Below are positions 43,480-58,844 of a DNA stretch of 64,000 nt, in pieces. The position numbers and the translations under genes are program-made. This stretch comes from Alisma plantago-aquatica (lineage: Eukaryota > Streptophyta > Magnoliopsida > Alismatales > Alismataceae). Under the pieces are notes generated by a model. It worked only from the letters and a program-made list of their open reading frames with translations. It had not been told where the DNA came from and made no database searches. Each line of letters opens with the position of its first letter. Positions within the stretch are counted from its first letter, which is position 1. The DNA lies in the NCBI GenBank assembly GCA_963693085.1, contig OY856410.1:1330286804-1330350803 (forward strand), read 5' to 3'.

Positions 43480-46400
43480 TGGTGAAGTCAAAATCCTTCA
43501 GGTACTCCATCCAACATCTTTGTTGCAAGTTCACATTCTTCTACGTCAACACGTACTTCAGGATCTTTTGGTCAGTGAGGACGTCAAAGGTAGCCCAATA
43601 CAAATAGTGTTGCCAAATCTTAATGGAATAGACAAATGTTGCAAGTTCCAGACTGTGGGTCAGATAATTCAATTCATTGGGCTTAAGTTGTATGGAAGCA
43701 AAGGTGACCAGATGCTTGTTTTGTTTTAACACACATCCTAATCCCATCTTTGATGCATCTGTGAAGATGATAAAACCATCATTACTTAAAGGTATGGTCA
43801 GAATAGGGGTAGAGATAAGCTTTACTTCAACTCCTAGAATTATCATTCACATAATTTGGCCCAAATAAACTTCGCATCCTTCCGAATGAGCTTGGCCAAG
43901 GGTAAAGCAGTCTTTGCGAAATCCTTGATGAATCACTGATAATACCCAACCAATCCCAGGAAACTACAAATCTCAATTGTGTTCATCAGGGTTGTTCTTT
44001 CTCAAACATTTTCTACCTTGGAAGGTTCCTCCAGATATAATGTGCCTAAGGAACACAACTCGGTCTACTCACACTTTGAGAATTTCCCATAAAAATTTTG
44101 CTTCCTCAGGATATCAAGGACCTTATCTAGGTTCTAATAGTGTTTTTCTAGTTCATTGGAGTAAAGTGGGATGTCATCTATGAACACTATGACAAAGATA
44201 TCAAGGAAAGGTTGGAACATGTTATTCATGAGGTTAATGAGCATACTTCTATCATTAGATGACCCAAATGGCATGATCAAAAAATCATACTCACCATAGA
44301 GGGAACGAAAAGTGGTTTTTGGGATATCCTCACTCTTCACTCACAACTGGTGCTAACTGGATGTCAGATCAATATTTGAGAAGACACCTACAGTTTTGAG
44401 TTACTCAAATAGGTCATCTATGTGGGGTAGAGGATACTTGTTCTTGATGGTAGCCTGATTTTTCATTGTATAGTCTATGCACATACAAAGTGATCCATCC
44501 TTCATTACAAAGAGGACCAGTCCTCCCCATGGGGATGTTCTGGGTAGGATGAACCTCTTATCTAGTACTTCATATAATTACTTCTTCCACTCAAAAAACT
44601 TGATGGGAACCATCTTGCATGGTGCCCTGGAAAATTAGGTTTGTTCCAGGAGCTATCTCTATTGAGAAATCCAATTATCTATGTAGATGTATGCCTGGGA
44701 AATCATCCAGGAACATATCAGCGTAGTCCTTGACTACCTCTATATCTTCTAAAGGTTGCACCGTTTGTTTAGGCTCAGTGACTATCACTAGGAACGCTAT
44801 AAAACCTTTAGCTACCAATCATTCTGCTTTCACAGATGAAACATATAGGATGGTCGTAGCATCTTTCCTACCTCTAATGGAAAAGTTTGAATGACTTGGT
44901 CTCCCTGTTCTTATTTTCTTATCCCTACAGTCTATTTTCTCATTATAGTTATAGCCAATCCATTCCTATAATGACATTGAAATCATTCATATCAAGTAAT
45001 ATAAAGTTGGTAGGGAGTTCGTTGTGCATGTATTTAATAGTTATGATTGGGTATTAAAGAGGGATGATAAGTTACAACCAGTAGGGGTAATGACTTCTAA
45101 GACATATCCTAAGTCGTTGAAGTCCAAAAAAAGCATAGTTGTGAAGGGAGAATAGGGGTATTAAGAAAAGGGATTTCCTGAGGATCTAAAACCGCAATCC
45201 CTTTTAGGGGCCAAATACCTCCGATCTCTACCGTGGGTGCCAAAGAAGAATGAGAAGAAGCCCGAAAAAGAGCAAAAAGGAACATAACCTCCGATACTAT
45301 GAACAGAATAGAACCATATCGAGGTCCTAATTGTAATGCTTTTGTAGATTTCTCAAGATGAAAGTATTAGTAGAACTACAGTCGAATAAAACCTTTACAT
45401 TATGGCCCATTATATCAAGCATGATTACATCATATTTATAATAGTCAAACTATGCAATACATGGTAAAGGATAGGAAACATAAATGTAGGAAGAGTTACC
45501 TTCTCTAGGTCAGTTTGCATTAGCTTGAGCCTCCGGATTGTAAATGGAGAAGACTCAGACATGAGATGCTCTCCTACAGGTGGGACAACTTCTTGGGGTG
45601 TTGTAGCCACTGGTTGAGCCATCACTAGACCTGGACCTCGAGGGTCCAGAAGAGGATAGTTAGACCTTATATGTCCCTCATTTTGGCAGCGATAGCGCAC
45701 CTTCTTTTCATAGTAACATCTACAAGGGCGCTTCTTCCCACAAGTGTGGCATTCGGGGTGATTGTTTTCCTTATGGGGCTTCCATTTTGTCCATTCCTAC
45801 CTATGCTATTGTTACATCTTCAAACCTTTTAGTTATCATTTCTTGGGGTAGAAGATCCTTTAGTGAATCATAAGTGTTCTTAAGGTGGGTTTTGTGTAGG
45901 AATGACTGTCTTCTCCATTTATAGGGAAAAGTTGAGGTCCTCGATGAAGTTCATGGGTTTACTCGACATCACATAGAGTTTTATTAGGGGGTGCAAGAAC
46001 TCCATGAAAGGTTCCTCTCACTGCTCTTTGGTCGGCATATAGCCAAAATGCTCCAGGAGGTGGAACTTTTGGGCGTAGTTTTCCACCATCATGCTACCTT
46101 GATAAAGGAGTAGGAACTACTTTTCCTTCTCCTTCTTGACAGAGTTGGGAATGAATCTTGTAGAGAAGATGGTGCAGACCATCCATGCCATGTGTTATGT
46201 GATCAAGTCTCAATCAGTGATGTAATTTTCCCACCAAAGCTTTTTGGCTCCCTCTAGAAGATGAGTTGTAAAGAGAACCTTCTTAATGTCATGCACCTCC
46301 AGAATGCAGAAGCCATTCTCCACTATTAGGAGCTAGGCGTCCACCTTGTCAACCACCTTAGTCTTGTCTTAACCCTAGCACTTCTATTTTCAACATGACA

Positions 46401-46840
46401 GAGTCAAGGATGGTGGATCCAAGATGAAGGCAGACATGTAGGGGTTCACATTCTTGTCTCTACAACATCCATGAGTGTGATGGCATCAATGGCCTTGATG
46501 ACCTTCTTCTATTGGTCAATCCAGAGTGCATCACGGGTATGCACAACCACTTGCCTGACTATTGATGTAGAGCCAGAAGCATGGTCAGGGTCATCCTTAG
46601 GCTCATCTTTGATCATAGGTTCACCTTTGGGGTTAGGACCATCTTTAGAGTTCAACAATCCAAAGGGGACAACCTCGTGCTTGGTGCCTCTCTCCGTAGA
46701 GGCCCCATCTTCCCTCTTTTACTTCCTAGAGGACTCACCCTCCATGGACTTGCTATTCTTCTCTAAGGATAGTCTCTTCTTGTAGGAGGGCATCCCCTAT
46801 GGATAATACACAAGTGTGCCATTAGAGATGACAGTGTTCT
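43480..46840 (-). pseudogene. degraded Ty3/gypsy gag-pol
   Basis: Read right to left, pieces of one polyprotein occur in order but in shifting frames with many stops. Gag (46836 to about 45900) includes VVDKVDA, LLIVENGF, VLFTTHLLEGAKKLWWENYI and FSTRFIP, matching the gag at 63283-64000. A zinc knuckle near 45670-45720 (RCQNEGHIRSNYP) has lost two Cys. RT (about 44860-44100) shows DYADMF, SPWGG, KYPLP and IVFIDDI, where FIDD is the catalytic motif. RNase H (43846-43541) shows FTDASKMGLGCVL. Integrase is absent. No flanking LTR with a primer site was found. It is a dead, 5'- and 3'-truncated copy. Confidence 0.85.
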
Positions 46841-49800
46841 TGACTCAGGCCATGCTAGTTAGCATAAATATATTATGAATCTCAATCTCATATATATGAA
46901 TTTAAAGCATCATAAAATTATGTCCATGACATCTTGTTTACATGTATTATATTATTTGTTGGAGGATGCCTTAATCCCTAATATCCATATCCCTAATCTT
47001 TCATAACCCTAAACTCAGAAGGGTAGAGGAAGCAGTTATCAGGTCCCTAGGGTTTTTTGAGTAAAGCAAGTGGTAGTGTCGGGATGATTCGATGAGAAGA
47101 AACCCTAGAGGTATTTTATATTGAGTAAGATTCTCTGACTTTGATCAAGCATGATGCATGGGCTTGGCAGTCCTCTTAAACCGACTAGTGATGCAAATGA
47201 ATGTTTTTCTAGCACCCGGGTCATGGTCCTTCTAGTTTGGGTAATAAAAGTTGAATAATAATTTCTTACACATCTCTTGATTTTGTGAAGGCTTAACTAC
47301 AAATTAGATAATTTGTTTCCACTTATATGTAACTTGATTCGTACAGTTTCAAGATGATCAACCAATGTAAGTAATCAAGTGAAAAAGTAGTCACGAGCCC
47401 TATACTTTATGACCCATTCCCAATGTTGGTGCTAGGAAGGTTAAATTGGTTGTTCATACTTAAGAGGAGCCCAAGTGGTGAAGAACTATGATAATACCCT
47501 GAAGGCTAATCTATACAAACATAGGGGAATTTTCACAAAGGTGGAAGTGAAAACCCTAATTTCTTATTATCTTTTGGTAATTGTCAAGGGAGAATAACTA
47601 GTAACATTCATTAGATGAGAAATTGGGAAATTAAAGTGAATTAAGAATTGTGTTATAGCCCCACTCTAGGACTATGATGAGATAAAGGAAGAGTTGCTAT
47701 AGGCCCTATCTACCATATGGTGAGCCCGGAGTTGAATTTCCTTAAGGTAACGAGCTACATTCTAAGGTACGGATCATGAATTATGCATGTAACCATAGTG
47801 TGAATGTCTGTCAGACTTTGTACTAGTTATAAAAATGAAGCAAAAACTAATATAGAGAATACATCCTACTTTCTTGTTGTTATCATGTATTCCTGATACA
47901 AAAACCTATTTGCCTTACTATTAAAATGAGTTAGTTGATTTAATGCTATGTAATGGATGATAATGAATATAATTGTTATAAGTACTATATACTTTGTTAT
48001 ATTTCTCACTTAGAAATTATTTAAGGAATATATAACTTAGATAAGTTACAACAAGGACTACTAAAAAACACCTTCGTAGAGGCGCAAGCTACAAATTGCG
48101 TCATCAATCCTTTTTGTATGGAAAACCCCAAAGATCGAAAAAAAATATAAAGACATTGATGATGGCATCATAACATTTCTATTTATGATATTTTGAATGC
48201 GACATAAGAGGTAGACTGAATCATTAGCAAAAATATTAGGTCCTATTGACACTTAATGTTTTCTCACTCAACACAAATTCATGATTAATGTCAATTCATT
48301 GGATAATGATGGGATCCATTCCACATCCTACCAAATTTCTACACTTTTCCACAGTTTTCTACATTTTCCACCAATTTAAAAAACTCTTTTAGTCCAATTT
48401 CACCCAATTCAAGCTCTTCTACAAAGGAACCTACTTTTAGACTAAAAGTGCAATTGTTCTTCAATTCTACCTTAAATAGGATATCTTTTTGCAAATTGCC
48501 TCATTGAATTGTTTGGAATTAAATGTTTTTTTCAGCTATCTTTTTTTGAAAATCTAAGAGATAACTCCAACGTATCTTTCTATGCAAGTTTTCTCTATTT
48601 TTGCCAGGATATTCTTGAAATTACTGGGAAAATGGAAATTTTCCTTTTTTTTCCACCCCGAGACACTAGGCATATTAAATTCATCTATTGGTGCCATGTG
48701 GGTTGATCATCTCGATTTGCATGCCATGCGTGGGAAATTAACATGATCCACCACCTCTTCTTGAAGGTTTTGTCCAAAATACTGAACACTAATACTGGAC
48801 TATAAATATACCACCATACCTAATGCATACTAGGCTCGTCTCATCTCACATGATGCTAGAGAAACAACAACCTCTCTCATTATTTTCATATTGCATGTAA
48901 TCAAATTAAAGGATCCTTCCTCTAACACAACCTACTCTTCTAGATTTATAGAATGGTAAACTTCTCTAACTACTACACCTAACTGCTGAATCCACTATCT
49001 ATTTAGGTATGCTATAACTTCTTTGTCTCTCTTATAGTTGTCACCTTTTTATTATTTTTAAAAGAATTAGATCTAGTTTTCTAGCCATACTTTTTTCTAG
49101 TCACTTTCTAACATCCAAGATTTGGTCTTTGTCACCAATGATGAATCTTTTTTGTGGGAGGTTTTCAGATGATTAAGACCATGATTGGAAAGTCACACAC
49201 ATATTCATAACCAAAATCCCACCCATAATAAAAATCACTTTGTTGTCTTGTTTTAATGTTTTCTTTAATTTAACTATCCTAAATTACTCAATTTCCTCCA
49301 ACTCAATAATGTTTTGATACCCTATTATAGGGAACAATGGGGGTGTTAAACCTTCCCAACTAGTAACCACATTGCCGAATTGGAACTCTAGTTTTGATTT
49401 TATTTTCTATTTTCTTATCAAACATAGATAATCACTTAGTTTACATTTTATCTCTCTTGATACATCTATTTTCCTCTCTTTTTTTGTACAAATGTGATGG
49501 TGACTCCAAACAATGTTTTTTTATGCTATGTTTCACTCCTGAAAAAGGATACAACTTTATTCCCCAAGTATATCCTTTTTTCCCACATTTTAGGGTGGGG
49601 TGTGATAGACTAGAGACTCTATTGGTGAGTAAAGCCAACTTGATCCAACTCAAACTCCCTCCATTTTGTATTCCGGATTGAGCATCCTCGGTATTTCTAT
49701 ATCTCTTTGCCATTTTTTTCTTCTCTAGCCTATTGGGAATAGGTTGGTGGATCATCGTGATCTGCCCACTCTAAGTGTACTGATCTAGGTGGTCTACCAT

Positions 49801-52559
49801 CCTTGGCCCATTGTTTTTTTAGGGTTCCTGATCTTGATATTATTTTTCCATTTTGGGCGTCATAGTCCCCTACTGATCTGGGTTTCGACAACACTTCCTG
49901 CTTATGGTTTTGCATTTTTGCTTCACTTCTTCTCTCTTTTTATACACAACAATAAAAAATAATATACAATGAATATAAGCTTTAAGTAATAAACAAAATC
50001 TAATCTTTTCTCAAAACATGTTTCTCTAATTTTTTTATCTCCTCCATGACTATCATGAATTATGGGCTTTCTTCCAAAATTGCTAAAACCCACCAACACT
50101 TCAAACTCCTACAAACCCATGTATCTCTGAATGGATACCAACCTCACATTGGATCCCTAGAAATGATGTAGGATCACATTGGATCCCTAGAGATGATGTA
50201 GGATGCCAATAAAGGCACAGGGACATCATTAAGTTGGAGGTCTAAAGGCCTTGAAAACTTCTCACTCTTCTATCACTCATGACTGATTATGTTCGTCTTA
50301 GTCACGAGGAGTATTGGGAGTAGTACCTTTATCCTCTGAACCCAGGATACCCCTCAACGAGATGCATTGATCCATATAGAGGATAATAACCCATTTGTCC
50401 TATACAGGTAAACCTTGAGTGATGACGTAAGGTAGATCTAAACTATGTGTTAAAAAGGGGTATGTCTACTTGCTATGCATATGTCCTATCTTTGCTGTTG
50501 AAATATTATTGAGTTTGTTGCTAACCCTTTTATATTTTATGTTTCTAACAATATTTTATAAAGATGAATGATCTCAAACTCAAATTTCAAACAATCCTTT
50601 TAAGATATTACAATCTCAAACTCAAAAATGTTTTTCAAGGATTAAACAATCTCAAGTTCAATTCTCAATCAATCTTTTCTAAGATTTAATAATCTAAAAT
50701 TCAAATTTCAAATATATTTTTTCAATGATTAAGAACCTAAAAAATCTTTTTAACAAACTCAAAAAGTGGCTATGTCTGCTAAAATCTAAAGAATAGGTGG
50801 ATCCCACCACATCTGTAAGACATCATTCGCCAATGTCAGGTATTCCCTAAATGGTCTTAGATTATGAGCTTAAACTAAACCCAGTCTAACTCTAAAATCT
50901 TTTTGTGTCCTGGAACTTGACATAAAACTGGACCAATATTACACTTCCTCTTCCTAAATAGGGTCCTCTACTATGACCTAAAACTTAACCATATCCTTTT
51001 GTTGAACTCTACAAAAAGGAGAGGTGTATTTGGGGATTCCTCCTTACAAGTCATTCCTCAAAAGGGCTCTCTAGAGAAACCCCTCAAACAAGGAGGATAC
51101 TAGGGTGCCATGGATGTTGCCAAGGGTTGCAGTTTGGTAAACCCACTAGAACAAGGACGCATTGGGGAAGAAAAGTGGTTGGATAACCATAGTCACTAGC
51201 TCATAGAGGGTCACCTTAATCTTGACCAACCACTCAATCCCTCACATTCCATCCTACTTTGAATGGTTCTTTTGCATCATTTATCAAAGGAACAACACAC
51301 CCACCATGTTTTCCTTTCTACCATGGCATTGTCAAGCACATCTCATTCAAAAGTGGATATGTTCCCTCACATTGTCTGATCTTGGGGCAGGAACAATCAC
51401 TTAAAACTGTTGGTTCCTTTCATCATGTAAAGAGTGCAAGAAATCCAGGAGTATCTATGCATACACCTCTCTCACGAAGGGGAAGCCTTATCAATTTCTT
51501 GTCTAAATTAGTGCATGCAAAGAGACCCATCCCACAACATTTTTTTAAATGTTACACCCTGCTTTTGAATCATGCTAGGGGTTAGTTTTGTTAGGTTTAG
51601 TTGTGTGTAGCTTAGTAATTCAAAATGTAAAAATGTACATCAAACACACACTTTGTCATCTGACTACGCTCTACCAACAAGCCCTAATGTTCTTTTTAGG
51701 CATCACGAGAGTACCAAGGAGTTTGTACATCACCCTATCTTGTTAACAATCAATTCAGATGGCCAAGAGTAGTAGCACAGATTGATAGTCTGATGATACT
51801 TCCATGGTGGAGGTCGTCTACAACAAGTAAGAAAAGATAGAAGAGTTGGGGAAAAGCAAGGAAGCCAACATCTTGCCAGGAGTCATAGATGTTCCAAGCC
51901 CTTTGAGCAACCGTCCAAGATGCCCTTTCTTCCTCCATAAATCTTAGTGTATAAAGGAGGATGACACTCCCAAGGGTTCACTAGAAGGAACTATAAACAT
52001 TGAGTCATCCACATCACTCTTCCCATAATGCATGTGGGGTTCCCATCCACCTCTTCCAAAAGCATTCAAGTGGAGGCTCTATTAGAGATCACCCTTTATG
52101 AGCATTGGGTCAGTCCTAATTTCACAGGGAGAAACAATGACCTTCTTAAATATTGAGGGAGAAGCCAAAGGAAAGAAGAAAGCAAATGAATCTATAGCCA
52201 CACAAGAATAGCCTCAAATGGTCGAAACCATCCCAAGGGTTCAAATACAATATATGTATGGTCGAGGACCAATCCCCATACTACACTATGTGTATCCACC
52301 ACCCCTCTCTTAGTACAATACATACATAGGGGGTATGGATTCCTACCACCAATAAATATGGAGATTACAATGAAGATCAAACATCTAGTTATATCCTGGA
52401 TGACCACATGTCAGGAAGTTGTCACATAGGATCATGTTCTTGCAGATCCCCTATTGCTTGAGATCATGTAAAAGATCAGACTACTAGAAGGGAAGTGGTA
52501 CAGTGGGAAGACCTTTAATGGTTTTCACCACTTTCTAGATGCAAAGCTCCATGACAACA
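46841..52559. other. AT-rich, no recognisable gene
   Basis: Many short open frames, none with a domain. A 30-bp tandem duplication lies at 50146-50205. Parts near 47000-48000 and 50300-51200 have the texture of old LTRs, but I could not define ends or partners. Confidence 0.4.
50146..50205. repeat. 30-bp tandem duplication
   Basis: ACATTGGATCCCTAG begins two adjacent 30-bp units, one substitution apart plus an end difference. Confidence 0.85.
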
Positions 52560-53845
52560 TCATCATGCCAAATTCCATGAATACACAAAGAAATGGGACC
52601 CCATGCCATGTCAAGGCATATTATACATATATGGTGGAAGTCCAGAATGATGACTAAGTATTAATACCTCATTCACAAACCTTAGTTGATCTTGCATTGG
52701 TCCTGGTACAAGAAGTAGGATATGGACTCCATTACCACATGGGACAAGATGGCCTAAAAGTTCATCGATCAATATGCCTGGAACCTAGACCAAGTCCCAA
52801 CTAAGGAAGACTTGAAAGCACTACAACAATAGACAAAGGATAGATTATTTGAGTTTTTTGGATGGTGGAGGGTTATTGACTCTCAGGTGGAATTCAAGCC
52901 CACATATAAGGAATTTCTGGACAAGGTGATCATAGATACCACTCTAACTCTCACTACCCTCTTATCCTTACAAAGGTTAAATACCTTCTAGGAGCTCATA
53001 CAAGTATGTGTATGGATTGAAAATTCAATCAAGAGAGGGGTTTATCAAAAGATAGGCCTCACTTTACAACCCTTGTCTTCTTCCTCAATGACTAATCATA
53101 ATTCGAAATGGGAAATATCAAAGACATCAGATGTCATGGTGGGAGTAGTACTCATCCCTACTGGGATGATAATACGACAATCTCTAATCATACAAGTTTC
53201 ATCAGTGCAGACATTAATATCTCAAGATGTCTAGGATATGACACCTCAACCATGAAAAGACCAAGTAATGCCACCCAATTTTTAGCCTCTGTACATGCCC
53301 CCATAATATGGGTGGTCACAAAAAAACTACTATGGGTACACACCACCACCTTTCCAGTTGATGCTACATAAGAAAGTTGCAATCACTCCTCTGGTAGAAA
53401 GTAATCTGACATCTCATGTCAATCCAACAATAACCATTGTTGGTTGTGGATCCTCCCAAACCAAAAAGGAAGTTCACACCCTTGGGAGCTTCGCTCAGCA
53501 CGATCATGTCAGATATCAAGGATTTGCTCAAGTTTCCAACCATAAAGAATCCACCAAATCTCTTACCTAACAACTACAACACTAACACATTTTGTGACTA
53601 TTATAGAGTAAAGGGTCACAAGACAGAGTCCTTCATCACACTCAAACATGTCTTGAAAGATCTTACAGATATTGGGGAATTCCACACAATTTCTTTAGAA
53701 GAGGCACCATCATTCTCCAACATGGTGGTTGTGATCTCATCACTAGAGGACTTGCCCTGTGTATTGGTTTTTCCCCTAAAGAATGCAATAGAAACTAGTC
53801 TCAAACTACCTGAATCCTCACCTCAGTCTAGGAATAGAATCTAGT
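52560..53845 (+). pseudogene. degraded gypsy gag of a second lineage
   Basis: Pieces of a plant gypsy gag appear in order. 52570-52720 resembles the early capsid region (CHVKAYYTYMVEV). 52720-52950 carries DQYAWNLDQVPTKEDLKAL and FFGWWR...DSQVEFKP, the typical retrotrans_gag block. 53437-53844 is an open 135-codon frame with a degraded zinc-finger-like motif (FCDYYRVKGHKTESF) followed by LKHVLKDLTDIG, the pattern seen in Tat/Ogre-type gags where a Cys/His motif precedes LK..I..LI..G. Several stops and frameshifts separate them. No protease or RT follows before the LTR at 54381. Confidence 0.7.
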
Positions 53846-54380
53846 AATTCCAATAAATCTTAAAAGGTTGAGTAGCATGCCAAGTGCCCGTCAGGGGTAG
53901 AAAGTGCAATTGATCATCATACCACATGTGAGAACCCGTTACAATAAATGAGATTACTCAAAACATAAAGCATAATCGATCACTAATTAATCACATACCC
54001 AAAAATATGGGTAAATTAAAACTGATTTCAATGTCAGCACCTTCTCTAGAACATTTTCATAAGAGCCCAACATCTTTATTTTATCCATACTATGCCAAGA
54101 ATTTGATGCAAATTGTTCTATCACCTTAGCCACAACATATACACAAGAGAACAATATTAGTATATGCCACACAAACAAGCATTAATATGCTAACAAAAGT
54201 CTGATTCATTTGAAACATATACACATTTTTCTTACCCGGACCTGAGAGTACAGGGACGACTCTAGGACACACTAGACATCTAATCAACTTTCTCAAAGAT
54301 TCATTACTATAGCTCCTCTTTTCTCCCACAAGTTTTTTTTGTCACTTTAGCTTACCTAATAAGATGTTGTGAACCACAAG
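53846..54380. other. no recognisable gene
   Basis: AT-rich linker between the gag remnant and the LTR at 54381. TGTGAGAACCCGTTAC near 53927 resembles the LTR start at 54381 and may be a fragment of a related LTR. Confidence 0.4.
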
Positions 54381-57300
54381 TGTGAGACCCATGTCCCAGC
54401 AAGAGGTATAACCTCCAACAACACTTATTGATTACAACATTTTAAATAGTAGATAACTAAGCAGTTGGAGTATGTAATGATCAATTGAACAGATTAAACA
54501 GGTCAAGTATGCTAAATAGATTAAGCAATTAATCTTAGCAACAAGTATGATCATCAATTCATATATAGATAAAAAATAAATCCATTTCCTTTGATAGATA
54601 TCTACTCAAATATCATCAAATTGCATCTAATAACAATCATTATCATTAATCTAACTATCATCATATTCCTTGCTAAAAGAACAAGCAATCTAGTAGCATA
54701 AGCATCCTTGACATCATGATTTTGTATAGCAACATAACATGGCTATCAATATTGGCATTTCAAATAAAGGGAGCATATCTATATCATAAGTAGAACTAAC
54801 ATCATAACACAATGAACTACATAGGCATGATTAGTAGTTTAAGCATTTCTAATTACATAGGCATGGCTAGCAATATTAAACATAGATAGAAGCAGCATCT
54901 TAATAATCAATGTCCGTATCTTTGACAACATAAGCATGTTTACAACATGAGCATAACTGCAGCACAAGTATATCTATTATCTCTTAATATACTATACATG
55001 ATATCAGTGAAAAGAAAGCAAATAAGGGTTATTATCCAATATGAAGCATTGTGCATAACCCTAAATAGATATGCTACACAGTGGTCTTACATCTTTTATT
55101 ATGCCCTGAGGAATTTGAGGATACTGCTCAAAATCTGACTGACCACTTCTAAGTCGAACTCAGTGCCATACAAGATCTAGGAAGAGCCGGACTACCTAAG
55201 ATCTTCTCTGCCCCCAATTAGTACGGGTCCACTACAATAACACATAAGGTCAAGCTTCTACGACCTAGTCTGTCCTTGGTACAAGTCACGACACTAGTGA
55301 AAGGAGGTGGGTACGTATACCCTACTATCTGAGGTACAACCACAGTTGTCCTCCAATATCATCACATATATAATCATTGGGACACAACCACATCCATTCT
55401 CAAGCTAAGGGCTAGGTATGACCGCAATCATCCTCCCTAAACACTTGAATTTAGGATGACAAGCACCCTTCATACTCATCATTATGTGCTCCCAGTTTCC
55501 CTTAGGAATACTCGTTTTACCATATGACAAGTTCTGATACTTAGATGGATCTATGGCACAGGGCACTACATGATTAGAGTTTCACTTGATTAGTTATGCC
55601 AATTGGGTGAATTAAGGCTGCATCAAATAAGTGGACATACAAACCCCAATTCACTTATAGAAATCATATAAATATCACTACTTGAAAAGATATAAAATGT
55701 GTGAAACATAATTTCTCATCTCATCATCACATGGTACTATCTACTTACCATTCATGAGGCTACACTAGTCATCATAATATAACAAGATAAAAATTATTTT
55801 CACAATATCACAAGGTATCAATGCTTATCAACACAAGAGGATTATACCACATTCAGGGCTCAACCATGCCCAATGGTCATTAAGAGCATCATACTATCAC
55901 ATGATATAAATCCTTTTCACAATATCACATGGTATCAACCCTTATCAACACATGATGATTACACCTCATTCATGGATCAACCATGCCCAAAGGTCATTAA
56001 GACCATTATACTATTCCCCGACATCACTTACATATAACGCAATAGATCTGCACAATATTGCATTAGTTAGCTAGGATATATTCATAAACCATCGTAAAAG
56101 GGTTATATTAGCATTAAGAATATTCCTTTATTACATCAACATGCAAGGAATCTAGATATGATTAATCCTCACCATATTCATAATGCACATGTTTAGCATA
56201 AGAAAGTATCAACCATGTGGCTATGATAACCACCAATTAACACATTAAGGTTATGATCATATTAAGGAGGTTATTTCACCATCATGCCATAATATAAGAA
56301 GGTTAAACATGAATACTCATCTTTATCTATTTTCATTAGAGTTAGGTTCACAAGATAAATTATATTAATGTTAATAATCAACACTCATACCCAAAGCCTA
56401 ACTCACGACATCCCCATTAGATCATGGATGCATAAGGTGAAGCATCACCATCACATTCCATACGATTCTCAAGTATGAAACCAAACATAAATCAAGGTGT
56501 AACCATTGGGTTATAGCATACTAGGGTTTCAACAACAAAAAGAGAGTACTCCATGATTGTATTATTCATTCAAGGACTATTCATACCCAATTACCATCAT
56601 TTAGTTATATTAAAGCTAGGTATAACAAGCTATACCTCATTAGGGTTACGCATTCATTCATTATGGTGATTATAAATCATAATCATACGAGGGCAAGGGT
56701 AAGACTACAAGTTTAAGGCATTGAACCATCAAATTCTCATCATTAGAATGATAACATTACACTACATGCTTCACCCAAAACAATGGGAATATTGAGGCAT
56801 CAACTTCTAAGAATGAAATTTTTAAAGGTAAAGCCATTGGTGGTTTACATAAGTAAACACCTTGAAAGAATCATCTATGATGTTGTTGAGTTGTGATCTA
56901 TAAAAGTCACCATTTAACCCTAGAAATTCTTTGATTAATAACAATAAGGGTTTTGTTGAGAGTAGGGTAAAACCCACAATTGACTGTTCATTTAAAACAA
57001 GCCATCCGTTATCAACAAGTAATCTTCTTAAGTTGATCATATAAAGGAAACCATATAAATCACATTATTAGGACCAACATATTACATTATCCATCATTCC
57101 AATTTATTGGAGGAATAAACATTATATCTTGACCATTGGGACAAGTTCATATGTTAAAAGCATCAATTATAGTATAGGTCTTACCATTGCATCAAGTGAC
57201 CCACGAAACCATTGGTCTAAGGCTTAATTGATGCTACAACTATATGATTAACTAACCATAGGTTGTGGATACCTAATCCACCATCATTAGTGACCATTAA

Positions 57301-58844
57301 GTCACCATAGGCTGTTAGATTAACACTATATTCATAAATCAACATCAAATATTAAGCTAATCTCATCATTGATGATAACATCAGTAGGGTACTTAATGGT
57401 TGATCATTAAACTTATAATTGATCCAAAACCTGAAATAAGGGGGTTACCATAGGTTGTGACCATCATCTGACACCTTTGATCCCAACCATCAGTTTTCAT
57501 GAAGACAACACCATAGGGTTGTTGCACTGGTACCATCATCGGGTCATGTGTTTATAGAAGAAATCAGCTTTAAACCCTTAAATTGACCATTGGTTGATGC
57601 GTGCTTAGAACCATAGGTTGACAAACCAACCTGCTACAAGTCATATTATACCTTAGGAATAATGTACACATGATCACAGGTTCATATAGAACTAAAATTA
57701 TAATAGGGAAACATTATAAAAATCCAAATCCAAATCAAGCATAGCATTTTAGTGCATGGATCATCATTTTCAAGCAAGAACATGAGCTAGCAAGCTTATG
57801 GTAAGCAATAAACATGGAGAAAGTTATAAAAATTTCTTATAATTAGATAAAATCCCAAATTGAATAAAACAAAAGAAGTTAGGGTAGAAAATCCAAGCAT
57901 AAGTTGTGAACACGTCCATCTAGCACCTTTCTTCATCAAATGAGCAAACCCTAAGCATAAGGAGCAAGAAAGGTAGGGTTTTAGAGCTTTAGAACAATTT
58001 CTACCATGGAACAGAAAGGTTCCGACCTGGAGAAAGATAGGAAGAAGGATAAAAAAGAAATAAACAGATTAAATAACGGGATTCTTACTCTTTTAGGTCA
58101 AGATCACTGGAAGGAAGCTTTTCAAACCCTAAAAGGAAGTCCATTGCAACCCTAGATTTTTTTTCCAAGAAGAGCCCATCTTTCTTCTTCCTTGGATAGG
58201 AAATTCTAGTAGCATAGAGGGATAATGAGGTTTTTATAAGTAGGGAAGTGGTGGAGATCAAATGGCTCATTTGGGTGCTTAGGGATAATTATATGAAACT
58301 TTAAGACAAAGAAAAAGAAAAAGTTGAAGTTTTATTGTCTTTCCAAGTGTCCATGGCCTTAAACTATTAAGAATATACAAGCACACACACAAGAAGCTAC
58401 CCCACCAATCCATAGAGACTTTATTATCCCTCATTTATTGAATTTCTAAGAAAAACAAATAATGTATTAGTTGATAGCTACTAAAGGTAGCTCATCCATG
58501 AAGGGGTAAACCCTAAAATACCCTTGAGGAAAACACCTTCAAACTAAGGTTTAAATAGGCGCCCCATGTCTAAAAAATCCAAAGAATGATGATAGAATAT
58601 CCACGGAACATAATTCAAGTGATAAATTACAAAGAAAACCTCTCAATTGGGTAAATTGCATAAAAGTCCAAAATGTGCATAAAATTGCATAACTTGCTCA
58701 AATAGTGTCCAAATTGGACCAAATATGAAACTTAAGATTGTCTTATTATTTCAAAGAATATCACAAGGTTAGATTAGGGTTATAAGAATTAAATTATGAT
58801 AATTAATCTTGTTCAACACTTTAAGCAAGGTTAGGGGTCTCACA
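54381..58844 (-). repeat. large gypsy LTR with inverted ends TGTGAGACCC/GGGTCTCACA
   Basis: A 4464-bp non-coding block whose ends are perfect 10-bp inverted repeats. Just right of it the minus strand reads GTTAGGGGTTTATGGT, a polypurine-like tract, so it is probably the 3' LTR of a minus-strand element. The flanks (ACAAG left, ACCAT right) are not a target duplication, as expected if the element continues to the right. Confidence 0.6.
55801..56020. repeat. 117-bp tandem duplication inside the LTR
   Basis: CACAATATCACA(A/T)GGTATCAA starts units at 55801 and 55918. The second copy is diverged and ends near 56020. Confidence 0.75.

Noticed and set aside
49394..49755. Overlapping ORFs on both strands
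   Set aside because: No motif, no conservation evidence, no promoter or splice context.
53358..53573. Alternative frames over the gag remnant
   Set aside because: The zinc-finger-like frame at 53437-53844 explains the coding signal; the others are shadows.
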